Below the pieces are notes generated by a model. That model saw only the letters and a list, made by a program, of their open reading frames with translations. It was not told the DNA's origin and did no database searches. Both the position numbers and the translations under genes were made by a program. Shown here piece by piece: positions 16,987 to 26,787 of a stretch of DNA of 39,341 nt. Every line of letters begins with the position of its first letter. The stretch's first letter is position 1. The stretch is from Gemmatimonadaceae bacterium. GTDB taxonomy: Bacteria > Gemmatimonadota > Gemmatimonadetes > Gemmatimonadales > Gemmatimonadaceae. The stretch is taken from assembly GCA_025450035.1 (NCBI GenBank), contig JANWIF010000025.1, positions 1 to 39,341 on the forward strand. Direction: 5' to 3'.

Positions 16987-17976
16987 ATGCACGGTCAATT
17001 CGTGTGGTACGAGCTCACGACGCCCGACGTCGACGCGGCGCGGAAATTCTATGCATCCATCGCTGGATGGGGAACGCAGCAGTTCGACCAGGACTACACC
17101 ATGTGGACCATCGGCGGCGTCCCGTTTGCGGGCATCTTCCGACTCGGCCCGGAGCAGCGCCAGCAGGGGATTCCGCCTAACTGGATGGCCTACGTCGAGA
17201 CCAACAATGTGGACGAGACCGCCAGGCTCGCCACGTCGCTCGGCGGTACGGTCGTCTACGGCCCCAAAGACATTCCGGGAACCGGCCGCTTTGCCGTGCT
17301 GCACGACCCGCAGGGCGCGATGTTCGGCATCTACAAGTCGAACGGGCCATCGCAGAGCTGGGACGGAACGCCGGTCGTCGGCCACTTCGCGTGGCACGAG
17401 CTGATGACCACCGACTCCGCGAAGGCGTTCGACTTTTACCGAAAGCTGTTCGGCTGGGAGAAGATGAGGGAGATGGACATGGGCGGCGGCAACTCGTATA
17501 CGATATACGGCAAGGGCAAGATGTTTGGCGGCATGTTCAATCAAACGCCGGACATGGCTGGTATGCCGCCATCCTGGCTCTGCTACATCCAGGTCAATGA
17601 CGTCAACAACGCCGTGGCCGTCGCGACACAGGGTGGCGGGAGATTACATAGAGGGCCGATGGAGATCGAGGGCGGCGTGATCGCGGTACTCGGCGATCCG
17701 CACGGAGCGGGGTTCGCGGTTCACCATGCCTCGGCACCCCTGGCCGCGCCGAAGCCGGCGCCTAAGAAGGCATCAAAGAACGTGTCGCGACCGAAAGCCA
17801 GGCCGGTGAAGGCGAAAGTGAAGGCGAAAGCGTCGGCGAAAGCGAAGGCGACCGCCAAGGGCAGGACAGCTGTAAAGAAGAAGGCAGCGCCCAGGAAGAA
17901 ATCATCGTCGAAGAAGCGGGCGGTAGCGAAGAAGGCGGGTCGGAAGCGGACGACGGCGTCGCGACGTCGGCGCTGA
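16987..17976 (+). CDS. Double VOC (glyoxalase-fold) protein with histone-H1-like basic tail
   Basis: The gene encodes 329 residues. Two tandem VOC modules, about 1-120 (starting MHGQFVWYELTTPDVDAARK) and about 130-247 (GHFAWHELMTTDSAKAFDFY), resemble the Cfp30B-like two-domain group, whose substrate is unknown. Residues about 250-329 form an 80-residue tail with 22 Lys, 11 Arg and no acidic residue. It is built of Ala-Lys, Pro-Lys and Lys-Lys repeats and ends in four Arg. Tails of this kind (histone H1-like, AlgP-like) bind DNA or RNA. The ATG at 16987 opens the first VOC module directly. The longer frame from 16768 overlaps the start of the divergent Uma2 gene. The AsmA gene follows after 17 nt. 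Confidence 0.92.
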   Translation: MHGQFVWYELTTPDVDAARKFYASIAGWGTQQFDQDYTMWTIGGVPFAGIFRLGPEQRQQGIPPNWMAYVETNNVDETARLATSLGGTVVYGPKDIPGTGRFAVLHDPQGAMFGIYKSNGPSQSWDGTPVVGHFAWHELMTTDSAKAFDFYRKLFGWEKMREMDMGGGNSYTIYGKGKMFGGMFNQTPDMAGMPPSWLCYIQVNDVNNAVAVATQGGGRLHRGPMEIEGGVIAVLGDPHGAGFAVHHASAPLAAPKPAPKKASKNVSRPKARPVKAKVKAKASAKAKATAKGRTAVKKKAAPRKKSSSKKRAVAKKAGRKRTTASRRRR

Positions 17977-17993
17977 GCCTGGATCGGTTCCGT

Positions 17994-19688
17994 ATGAAGC
18001 GCTTCCTCATCATTGCCGGCGCGATTGTGCTCGTGCTCGTCGCGCTGGCCGTGGCCGGCCTCCAGGCGCTCAAGTCCGGCGCCGGCAAGGATCGCATCGC
18101 GCGCGCGCTTTCGAACACGCTTCGCCAGCCGGTGACGATCGGCGCGATGTCGATCTCGATCCTCCCGACGCCCGCGCTCGATGCCTCGGGCATTCGTGTC
18201 GGCGGCGCTGATTCCACCGCCGCGCCCGGAGTCGCGATCGCCAGCCTTCGCGTGGTGCCCGAGCTGCGATCACTCTTCCCCGGACGCACGCTCACGGTGC
18301 GACGCGTCGATCTCGTCGGTCTCGTCGTCTCCGTGCGCCGCGATGCGGCGGGACACTGGCTCGTACCGGTTCCCCCCCCCCCGGTGGGCGGCGCGCCCAA
18401 GGACACGAGCGCCGGCGCATCATCCGCCGGTGTCGCGCTCAATGATCTGCGCATCCGTAACGGCGCGCTCCGCGTGGTGGATGACAGTCTGCGCGCGACG
18501 TCGGGCGGGCCGACCATCACCACCATCACGCAACTCGAGGCGCAGATGAGCGCCGACACCAGCGGCGTCGTCGTGCCGTCGTTCCGCGGAACGCTCGGCG
18601 CGACGGCGGTCACCGGATCGGCGAAGGCGGGATCCGGTGGTATCAGCCTTCATCTCGCGTCGGAGTCCATCGAGAACCACGATCTCAGAGCACTGTTCGC
18701 GCTCGCAGGGATGCAGCCGTATCCCGGACTCACCATCGCGGGCAAAGCGCCGGTGGAGATGACGACGACCATCGCACCCGATCTCAAGACATTCACCGTC
18801 ACCGGCAACGCCGCGATCGACCGCCTAACCTTTGGCACAATCGTGCTCACGAAAGTCGCGGCGCCGTTCCGCTACGCCCGGAGCGTGCTCACGCTCGATC
18901 CGATGACGTTCTCGTTCTACGGTGGAACTGAAAAGGGAACCGTCAGCGTCGACCTGACCACGAAAACGCCGGCGTTCGCCATCCGCACGGCGATCGACAA
19001 GCTCGACGTGAACCAGGCGCTCTCCGCGAACACCACGATGAAGAACACGCTGGAAGGCACCGGCAACCTCTCGGCGAACGTACGCGGCAGCGGCACCACG
19101 CAAGCGGCGGTGGCGCGCACGCTCGCGGGGACGCTCGCGTTCGAGCTCGCGAACGGCGTCGTTCGCAACTTCCCCGTCCTCAATGCGATCAACACGACGC
19201 TTGGTATCACCGAGGGTTCGTCCAAGGACACGAAGTTCGAGAGCCTCTCCGGCGCCGCGACGCTCGGCGGCGCGCAGGCGCACGTGACGACCCTCGCGCT
19301 CCACGCGGGCGATCTGAGTCTCGCCGGCGACGGGACGCTCGGTCTCGTCGATCAATCGCTGAACTTTCACATGCTCGCCCAACTCTCTGCTCCGCGCAGC
19401 GCACAAGTCGTGCAGCGCGTGTCGCAAATCAGCCGGCTCGAGAATGCGAAGGGGGAGATCGAGGTCCCGGTAACGATCGGCGGTGCGGTGGGCGCGCCCA
19501 AGTTCGGCATCGACGTGAAATCGGTGGCGACGAAGCAGATCAGGGCCGAGTTGCAGCAGCAGATAGGCAAGCAACTGGAGAAGAGCGGGCTGTCCACGGG
19601 GGTCACGGATCGGTTGAAGGGATTTCTGTCGACGCCGGACACATCGAAGAAGGACACCTCGCGATCGCGGAAGCCACCAACCGCCTAA
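17994..19688 (+). CDS. AsmA-family inner-membrane protein
   Basis: The gene encodes 564 residues. One N-terminal membrane anchor (about 4-24, FLIIAGAIVLVLVALAVAG) is followed by the AsmA start IARALSNTLRQPVTIGAMSI at about 36-55 and a long beta-rich periplasmic region. The C-terminal AsmA signature lies at about 460-515, with SAPRSAQVVQRVSQISR and then VPVTIGGAVGAPKFGIDVKS. The family relates to bridge-like phospholipid transport and outer-membrane assembly. An 11-C tract (18372-18382) encodes a Pro run near residue 130. The TAA stop lies within GCCTAAC. It is 17 nt behind the VOC gene and probably co-transcribed with it. Confidence 0.92.
   Translation: MKRFLIIAGAIVLVLVALAVAGLQALKSGAGKDRIARALSNTLRQPVTIGAMSISILPTPALDASGIRVGGADSTAAPGVAIASLRVVPELRSLFPGRTLTVRRVDLVGLVVSVRRDAAGHWLVPVPPPPVGGAPKDTSAGASSAGVALNDLRIRNGALRVVDDSLRATSGGPTITTITQLEAQMSADTSGVVVPSFRGTLGATAVTGSAKAGSGGISLHLASESIENHDLRALFALAGMQPYPGLTIAGKAPVEMTTTIAPDLKTFTVTGNAAIDRLTFGTIVLTKVAAPFRYARSVLTLDPMTFSFYGGTEKGTVSVDLTTKTPAFAIRTAIDKLDVNQALSANTTMKNTLEGTGNLSANVRGSGTTQAAVARTLAGTLAFELANGVVRNFPVLNAINTTLGITEGSSKDTKFESLSGAATLGGAQAHVTTLALHAGDLSLAGDGTLGLVDQSLNFHMLAQLSAPRSAQVVQRVSQISRLENAKGEIEVPVTIGGAVGAPKFGIDVKSVATKQIRAELQQQIGKQLEKSGLSTGVTDRLKGFLSTPDTSKKDTSRSRKPPTA
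18372..18382. repeat. Poly-C tract (11 C) inside the AsmA gene
   Basis: The 11 consecutive C residues keep the reading frame (VPVPPPPV). Such tracts slip easily in replication or sequencing, and a one-base change would truncate the protein. Confidence 0.9.
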
Positions 19689-19732
19689 CGTGCGCTTGAG
19701 GCTGGCGCGTCCTCTATAACAGCGCGTTAGGC
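19683..19732. repeat. Inverted pair of the GCCTAAC motif after AsmA
   Basis: GCCTAACG (19683-19690, covering the stop codon) and CGTTAGGC (19725-19732) are exact inverted copies 34 nt apart, and flanking GC bases extend the possible stem. Paired uptake signals serve as terminators in Neisseria and Pasteurellaceae, and the arrangement here looks alike. Confidence 0.7.
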
Positions 19733-19763
19733 ACGTACGTCCCGGGCAACGGTGACTGCCGGA

Positions 19764-20204
19764 ATGCACTACGCCTTAACCTACGAGCGGCTCCTCTGCC
19801 TGCTGAGTGAGATCGGTCTCGCTCCCGATGCCCTCGAGCCCTGGCCTACCTGGAAGATTTTCAAGCGCTTCCTCCGGGAGCCGGTTGAGGGTGCGTCAAG
19901 TGACGCTTTGGTGCAGATCGGCCTCTATGGCGATCGGGAAGGCCGGCGGATCCATCTGTACTTCGTGCGTCAGTTCTCGGATGAGCTTGCACACGACGTC
20001 CCGGAGCGTGACGAGCAGTTCGCCCACCTGATCTGCGAACTCATCTTCCGAGCGGAGAGCGCTCCGATCACACAGCTTGAGATCTGGAGCCAGGATTGCG
20101 CGTCGCTGGCGTCGTTCGTCGACCGCGTGGAAGGCGATCCCACGTTCCAGGCGCTCATGAACGCGCGGCCGGCGGCGAGTGAGATCTACTGGGAGGAGTG
20201 CTAG
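19764..20204 (+). CDS. Hypothetical protein
   Basis: The gene encodes 146 residues from the ATG at 19764. A GTG at 19752 would add four, and neither has a clear ribosome binding site. The protein is acidic and soluble, with no signal peptide or membrane segment. It has a Trp-rich start (PWPTWKIFKRFL) and beta-strand-like stretches (ALVQIGLYGD, RRIHLYFVRQF), and ends SEIYWEEC. No family is recognised. It stands between AsmA and the kinase gene, and any link to either is unsupported. Confidence 0.75.
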   Translation: MHYALTYERLLCLLSEIGLAPDALEPWPTWKIFKRFLREPVEGASSDALVQIGLYGDREGRRIHLYFVRQFSDELAHDVPERDEQFAHLICELIFRAESAPITQLEIWSQDCASLASFVDRVEGDPTFQALMNARPAASEIYWEEC

Positions 20205-20359
20205 CGACGGCGCGCCAGGGCCCGGCTGCGCCCACCTGTTGCCAATGCCGGCGGCGCCGTCGGAGAACGGTTCCATTGGACAGCCGCGTGGCCGGCCCAT
20301 ACGTTATCGCGACTTCGCGAGTGCTTTCGTCGAGGTCGACAACCCCGTCGCGCTTGGCG

Positions 20360-22888
20360 ATGGAGTTGAGCACCACGGCCTCGGAGACAGCATGGGACGC
20401 GAACCTCGCGAGTGTGCCGCCGCCAGATCCGGCCCGACTAGCCGAACCCGGACTTCGAAGCAGTGAGCAGGCGTTGACGGACCTCCAGGAACAACTTCAA
20501 GCCACACTCGGCAGTTGCTACGCCATCGAGCGCGAACTCGGCGGCGGTGGGATGTCACGCGTGTTCGTGGCGCGCGATGAGACGCTCGGCCGAGACGTCG
20601 TGGTGAAAGTCATCGCCCCGGAAAACGCCGAGGGACTCAGCGCCGAGCGGTTCGCACGCGAAGTGAAGCTCGCCGCGCGTCTGCAGCAAGCGAACATCGT
20701 TCCGGTGCTTGCCGCCGGCACGTCGGGCAACCTCCCGTATTACACCATGCCGTTCGTGCGCGGCGAGTCGCTGCGCGCGCGCCTGCTCGGCGGCGCGCCG
20801 CTCGGCCTAACTGAGGCGGTGAACATTCTGCGCGACGTCGCGCGCGCCCTGGCGTATGCGCACGCGGAGGGCGTGGTGCACCGCGACATCAAGCCGGAAA
20901 ATATCCTGCTCTCGGGCGGCGCGGCGATGGTGACCGACTTTGGAATTGCAAAAGCAATTGTGGCGTCGCGAACCCAGGACAGCGGCGCGACAACCGGAGG
21001 GGGGATCACGCAGGCCGGCGTATCGCTGGGAACGCCGGCCTACATGGCGCCCGAACAGGCGCTCGGCGACCCCGGCACCGACCAGCGCGCCGACATCTAT
21101 GCGTGGGGCGTCGTGGCGTGGGAGCTGCTCGGCGGCGCGCATCCATTTGCCGGGCGGAGCACGATGCAGGCACTCATCACGGCGCACGTGGCCGAGCCGC
21201 CTCCGTCGCTTTCCGCAAGGCGACCCGATGTGCCCGACGCACTCGCTGCGCTGGTCATGCGCTGCCTGGAAAAGAACCCCGCGAACCGTCCAGGGTCGTC
21301 GACCGATCTGCTCGCGGCCATTGAATCGGTTAACACCTCACACGATGTCGTTGCCCAACCCACGGGCCAACCGCGGCGCCGTGGGAGATTGATCCTGGCA
21401 GGGGCGATGCTGCTCGTCGCGCTCATGGCAGTCATCATCATTCAACGCGTGCGTCGCACCACGCCGCTCGTGACGGGGGGGGCCGACAAGTCGCTGGCCG
21501 TGTTGCCGTTCACGTCAGAGGGCGGTGACACGTCGAACGCTTATCTGGCCGAGGGAATCGCCGAGGAGGTGACGAACACGCTGTCGCAGGTGCCTGGGTT
21601 GCGGCTCGCCGGCCGGAGCTCCTCCGCGCGCTCCGCCAGCAAGACCGTATCGCCGCAGGAGGTCGGTAGGGCGCTCGATGTTGCGACGGTGCTCGACGGC
21701 ACGGTTAGGCGATATGGCGATCAGATCCGCGTGGCCGCCGAGTTGTCGAACACGCGCGACGGACTGGTGGTGTGGCACGAGGAATACCAGCGTGCCGCCA
21801 AGGATGTGTTCGCGGTCCAGGATGAAATCGCCCGCGCCATCGCCGGACGCCTGCAGGTCACGCTGGCCGGCGCGGGTACGCGATCGCTCGCGGCGAGCGG
21901 CACGAGCGATGCCACCGCGTACGATCTCTATCTCAAGGGGATGTACCTCTATCGTCGGCGTGGGCCGGGAATTGCGGAAGCGATTTCGACGCTCGAACAG
22001 GCGACCGCACGCGACACCACGTTCGCGCGAGCGTGGGCCGCGCTGTCTAACGCGCTGACGGCATCGCCATCGTACATCGATACACGTGATGGTGACGTCC
22101 TCCCGCGCGCCCGCGCCGCCGCCGAGCGGGCGGTAGCGCTCGATTCGACCTTGTCGGACGCGCACTTGGCGCTCGGGTACGTGGACGCCGATCTTTTCGA
22201 GTGGACGCAGGCGGAAGCCGAACTCCGGCGCGCCATCGCGCTCGATCCGAACGCCTCCGAGCCCCAGTATCGCCTTGGCTACACCCTGGTGAACGAGGGG
22301 CGGCCGGCCGACGCCATCCCTGAGCTGCGCCGGGCGGAGGCGCATGATCCACTCTACTTTCTGCCCGCGGTGTATCTCGGTTGGGCAGAGGTAGACGCCG
22401 GCCAAGTCGCCGAGGGGATCGAAGACATACGCCGCGGGCTGACGCTCGAGCCCGGCGCGAGCACGGTGGCCTGTGTGCTCGCGATGTCGTACGATCGTGC
22501 GGCCATTCCCGATTCCGCCAGAGCGTATGCCCGCCGCATCCTTACCATCACCGTGCAGCCCGCGCGCGTCGGCATCGCCGCCTACGTGCTGGCTCGCAAC
22601 GGGGACCGCAGCGGAGCGCTGGCACTGGTCCGCCAACTGGAGGCTACACCCGCCACCGCGTGGACGCGTTGGACCGGCCTGGCGTTGGCGTACGCCGGAC
22701 TCGGCGACACTACGCGGGCCCTGTCAGCGATGGAGCGGGCCACCGCCGGCGACGGTGATGGGTTCACGGTGTACGGGCTCCGAGTGTTAGGCGAATTTCC
22801 GCCAGGTCCACGCATCGACGCCATGTTGCGGCGCTACCATCTTGATCCGGCGCGGTTCGGGCCGCGAGTCGTGGCGGGGCGCCCGTGA
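20360..22888 (+). CDS. Membrane Ser/Thr protein kinase with TolB-like and TPR output region
   Basis: The gene encodes 842 residues. The ATG at 20360 is chosen because sequence upstream is Arg/Pro-rich. A TTG at 20475 preceded by GAGCAGG is an alternative start. The kinase domain (about 55-330) is intact: Gly-loop ELGGGGMSRVF, ATP-binding Lys83, HRDIKPEN with Asp176, DFG at 193-195, and GTPAYMAPEQ. One membrane segment spans about 344-363. Outside lies an adenylate-cyclase/TolB-like region (SLAVLPFTSEGG ... YLAEGIAEEV, DVATVLDGTVR) at about 380-500, then TPR repeats (about 510-800, LALGYVDADLFEWTQAEAEL). Kinases of this layout are expanded in Gemmatimonadota and Acidobacteriota. Targets are unknown. 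Confidence 0.93.
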   Translation: MELSTTASETAWDANLASVPPPDPARLAEPGLRSSEQALTDLQEQLQATLGSCYAIERELGGGGMSRVFVARDETLGRDVVVKVIAPENAEGLSAERFAREVKLAARLQQANIVPVLAAGTSGNLPYYTMPFVRGESLRARLLGGAPLGLTEAVNILRDVARALAYAHAEGVVHRDIKPENILLSGGAAMVTDFGIAKAIVASRTQDSGATTGGGITQAGVSLGTPAYMAPEQALGDPGTDQRADIYAWGVVAWELLGGAHPFAGRSTMQALITAHVAEPPPSLSARRPDVPDALAALVMRCLEKNPANRPGSSTDLLAAIESVNTSHDVVAQPTGQPRRRGRLILAGAMLLVALMAVIIIQRVRRTTPLVTGGADKSLAVLPFTSEGGDTSNAYLAEGIAEEVTNTLSQVPGLRLAGRSSSARSASKTVSPQEVGRALDVATVLDGTVRRYGDQIRVAAELSNTRDGLVVWHEEYQRAAKDVFAVQDEIARAIAGRLQVTLAGAGTRSLAASGTSDATAYDLYLKGMYLYRRRGPGIAEAISTLEQATARDTTFARAWAALSNALTASPSYIDTRDGDVLPRARAAAERAVALDSTLSDAHLALGYVDADLFEWTQAEAELRRAIALDPNASEPQYRLGYTLVNEGRPADAIPELRRAEAHDPLYFLPAVYLGWAEVDAGQVAEGIEDIRRGLTLEPGASTVACVLAMSYDRAAIPDSARAYARRILTITVQPARVGIAAYVLARNGDRSGALALVRQLEATPATAWTRWTGLALAYAGLGDTTRALSAMERATAGDGDGFTVYGLRVLGEFPPGPRIDAMLRRYHLDPARFGPRVVAGRP

Positions 22889-22933
22889 AGGCGCGCATGA
22901 TGCGGTGAAAAATGATCGTACCAGGGGAGCACC

Positions 22934-23470
22934 ATGGACTTCGACCTCACAACCGGTATCGCGGTTCTCGAACGCACGCCGCGCACCGTGCGCGCGCTGC
23001 TCGCCGGGCTCCCGCCCGCGTGGACCGACGCGACAGAAGGACCGGAGACGTGGAGTCCGTACGTCATCGTGGGCCATCTCATCCACGGCGAGCGCACGGA
23101 TTGGATCCCGCGCGCGGCGCTCATCCTCGCGCAAGGAACGAACCGGCGATTCACGGTGTTCGACCGCTTCGCGCAGTTCCACGAGAGTGAGGGGAAGAGC
23201 CTCGCCGAGCTGCTCGACGAGTTTGAAGGTTTGCGCACCGAGAGCGTGGCCACGCTCGCCGGCTGGCGCCTAACGGAAGCGCAGCTCGCGCTCGAGGGTG
23301 AGCACCCGGAGTTCGGCGTGGTGACGCTTCGGCAGCTGCTGGCCACGTGGGTCGCGCACGACCTCGGGCACGTGGCGCAGACCGCTCGCGTGATGGCGAA
23401 GCAGTACCGCGAGGCGGTCGGGCCGTGGCGTGCATATCTTCCGGTCCTGGACCGTGGAGGCCGACGGTAG
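22934..23470 (+). CDS. DinB/YfiT-superfamily protein
   Basis: The gene encodes 178 residues. A strong AGGGGAG binding site precedes the ATG. A four-helix DinB fold is suggested by the His pattern: His48 and His51 in VGHLIHGE, with His142 and His146 in AHDLGH. These are the positions that bind a divalent metal in the family. Related proteins include metal-dependent thiol transferases using bacillithiol or mycothiol, but many have no known substrate. It follows the kinase by 45 nt and could be co-transcribed with it. Confidence 0.88.
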   Translation: MDFDLTTGIAVLERTPRTVRALLAGLPPAWTDATEGPETWSPYVIVGHLIHGERTDWIPRAALILAQGTNRRFTVFDRFAQFHESEGKSLAELLDEFEGLRTESVATLAGWRLTEAQLALEGEHPEFGVVTLRQLLATWVAHDLGHVAQTARVMAKQYREAVGPWRAYLPVLDRGGRR

Positions 23471-23590
23471 GTCGATCCTTGTTGGTCACGGCGCGAGCCA
23501 AATCGCTGCGGCGCGGCGGGGCGGCGCGCCGCTGATCCTTGCCCTCGAGGCGCGGCAGATCATGAGCGCTCCGCCCACTGACGGGTGACC

Positions 23591-23818
23591 GCGCTGTCGC
23601 CGGCCTCCCGCTATAAGACGCCATTCACCGAGGCCCAACTTCTGTCGCAACTCAAACTGAGCGACCACCGCGTCGGGCTGTTGATCAACTTCAACGTCGC
23701 CCGACTCAAAGATGGAATAGTCCGGATGGGTGGATCGTCTGTAGCGGCGGCCCCAGCACCGGCGACTTCCCGGTGCCTATCCTCCCGCGGCCTCTGCGCC
23801 TCCGCGGTGGAGGAGTAG
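23591..23818 (+). pseudogene. Remnant of a GxxExxxY-family gene
   Basis: Within this frame, residues encoded at about 23634-23730 read FTEAQLLSQLKLSDHRVGLL and INFNVARLKDGIVRM. This matches the C-terminal third of GxxExxxY proteins, whose usual form is QLLTYLRLSGKRVGLLINFN. The N-terminal two thirds, with the name-giving motif, are missing, and after the match the frame is low-complexity. The GC-rich tail (cctctgcgcctccgcgg) is also typical of the DNA just downstream of such genes. The rest of 23471-23896 shows no gene. Confidence 0.7.
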
Positions 23819-23896
23819 CACAGCGAAAGAATCCTTATCTGAACAGTAGTGCGTCTAACCCTGCGTTCGCCGGCGAACGATGCAGGAACTCCGGTT

Positions 23897-25342
<1,446 letters not shown>

Positions 25343-25414
25343 AATGCTCTCGGCTGGGCGGGCGGGCGTCAAGGCGGAACGTTGTCGTCGTGTCGCGAAG
25401 GAACTGGGGAAACA

Positions 25415-26755
25415 TCATAGCGTAGCGGCTGGCGGACCCGCGTCCGTCGCAAAAAAGTCGGCGAACCGGGCCGCCTCCGGAAATGCGGCGGTGTATTCGG
25501 CCGCCCAACGATGGCGAAAGGGTTCGACACGCGTTGATTGCACCAGCGCCCAGACGCTCCCGCCAAAGCCGGCGCCGAATGCGGACGCCGCAACGGCGCC
25601 CAGGTCGCGGGCCTGCCGCACGAGCGCGACCGTTTGCGGGATCTGGTTGTTCAGGCCGATCTCCGCGCCGCGCTGCGACCGCGCGACGAGCTGCCCGAAC
25701 GTCGCGAGATCTCCCCGCGCCAGCGCGTCGCCGGCTGCGGGAATGATGTCGTTCGACTCGGCGTCGAACTGATCGACACGCTCGATCAGGGATTGGGGCG
25801 GGTAATCGGCGTCTCCGGCGGCGCCGAGTATGTCGCGCATGCGGTCCAACGCGTTAGGCGAGGACGCCAGTGCGGCTCCCATACACGCGTCCACTCGGTG
25901 GGTCATCCGGCGCCAGCACTCGAGGCCGATGCTGAGCCGGCGCGCAACGCGGTTGTATTGTTCGAGCGCCGGCCCGGCCTTCTCCGCCCGAACACCGCTG
26001 GCGGCGACCACGAAGCGGTATCCATGCGGCAGCGCAATCGCCCTTTCGAACGCTACAGGGCAGAACGCATACTGTAGTACTCTGTTAGGCAGAGAACAGA
26101 GGATGGCCGTGTGATCCTCGCTTCCGCCGAATGTCCCGACGCCCGTGTGGGCACTGAGCGACCCGAAGTCGAGGCCGTTCTCCACGCTGCCCAGATATCC
26201 GGCGAGATCCTCCAGGCTACGAATGTTGTCGCCGTATTCGGGCCGAGCGGGAAGGTCATTGACGGCGGACAGGGCGAGAAAACTCGCCACCACGAGCGCG
26301 CTGGAGCTGCTCACGCCGGCCGCGGGCGGTAGATCGCTCGCAAACACGATATCGGCGCCGCGCATCGCGCCGCTGAAGTTGGTCGCGATGCGGCGCGCGA
26401 CCGTAATCGGGTAGTTAGACCAGTGCCCGGGCGCCGACTCGACGGCCGGAGACACATCGAACTCCGCGGTCTCTCCGGATTGCGTGTCGCGCATACGTAC
26501 CAGCGTGACGGTCCGCGCCGATCGCGGCCGGTCACCGCGTGCGTGGGCTAACACGCAGATGCCACGCGCCACGGCGCACAGCAAGCTGCGCCCGCCGCCG
26601 TAGTCGGTGTGCTTTCCCAGCACTTCGATGCGGCCCGGAACCCAGAACGCGAACGGTGCGTCGGCTGTCGCGCTCTCGTGGCCACGCAGCGCTGACAATT
26701 CCCGCCCAAGCTGCGCGAAGCGCTTGGCGTTTCGTTCCGCCTCACTGCTGCGCAT
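25415..26755 (-). CDS. GHMP-family sugar kinase (galactokinase-like)
   Basis: The gene encodes 446 residues. The galactokinase signature appears as PGRIEVLGKHTDYGGG (40-55), with Lys in place of the Glu of the classical GEHTDY. The ATP-binding GHMP motif is LPPAAGVSSSSAL (142-154), and the third motif, SAFGAGFGGSVWALV, lies near residue 400. It should phosphorylate a hexose at C1, with galactose, N-acetylhexosamine or another sugar possible. The GKHTDY variant is common in annotated GHMP kinases outside true GalK. No good binding site precedes ATG 26755. The in-frame sequence upstream stays open to the end of the preceding gene, where a CTG overlaps that gene's TGA (CTGA), so translation may be coupled. 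Confidence 0.9.
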   Translation of the reverse strand: MRSSEAERNAKRFAQLGRELSALRGHESATADAPFAFWVPGRIEVLGKHTDYGGGRSLLCAVARGICVLAHARGDRPRSARTVTLVRMRDTQSGETAEFDVSPAVESAPGHWSNYPITVARRIATNFSGAMRGADIVFASDLPPAAGVSSSSALVVASFLALSAVNDLPARPEYGDNIRSLEDLAGYLGSVENGLDFGSLSAHTGVGTFGGSEDHTAILCSLPNRVLQYAFCPVAFERAIALPHGYRFVVAASGVRAEKAGPALEQYNRVARRLSIGLECWRRMTHRVDACMGAALASSPNALDRMRDILGAAGDADYPPQSLIERVDQFDAESNDIIPAAGDALARGDLATFGQLVARSQRGAEIGLNNQIPQTVALVRQARDLGAVAASAFGAGFGGSVWALVQSTRVEPFRHRWAAEYTAAFPEAARFADFFATDAGPPAATL

Positions 26756-26787
26756 CCCGAGGGCGGCGAGGCGAGCGGCGATGCTCG

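Noticed and set aside
10721-22792. GCCTAAC as a chromosome-segregation or Chi-like polar motif
   Set aside because: The two orientations are about equal and interleaved (19 and 20), so there is no strand polarity within this window.
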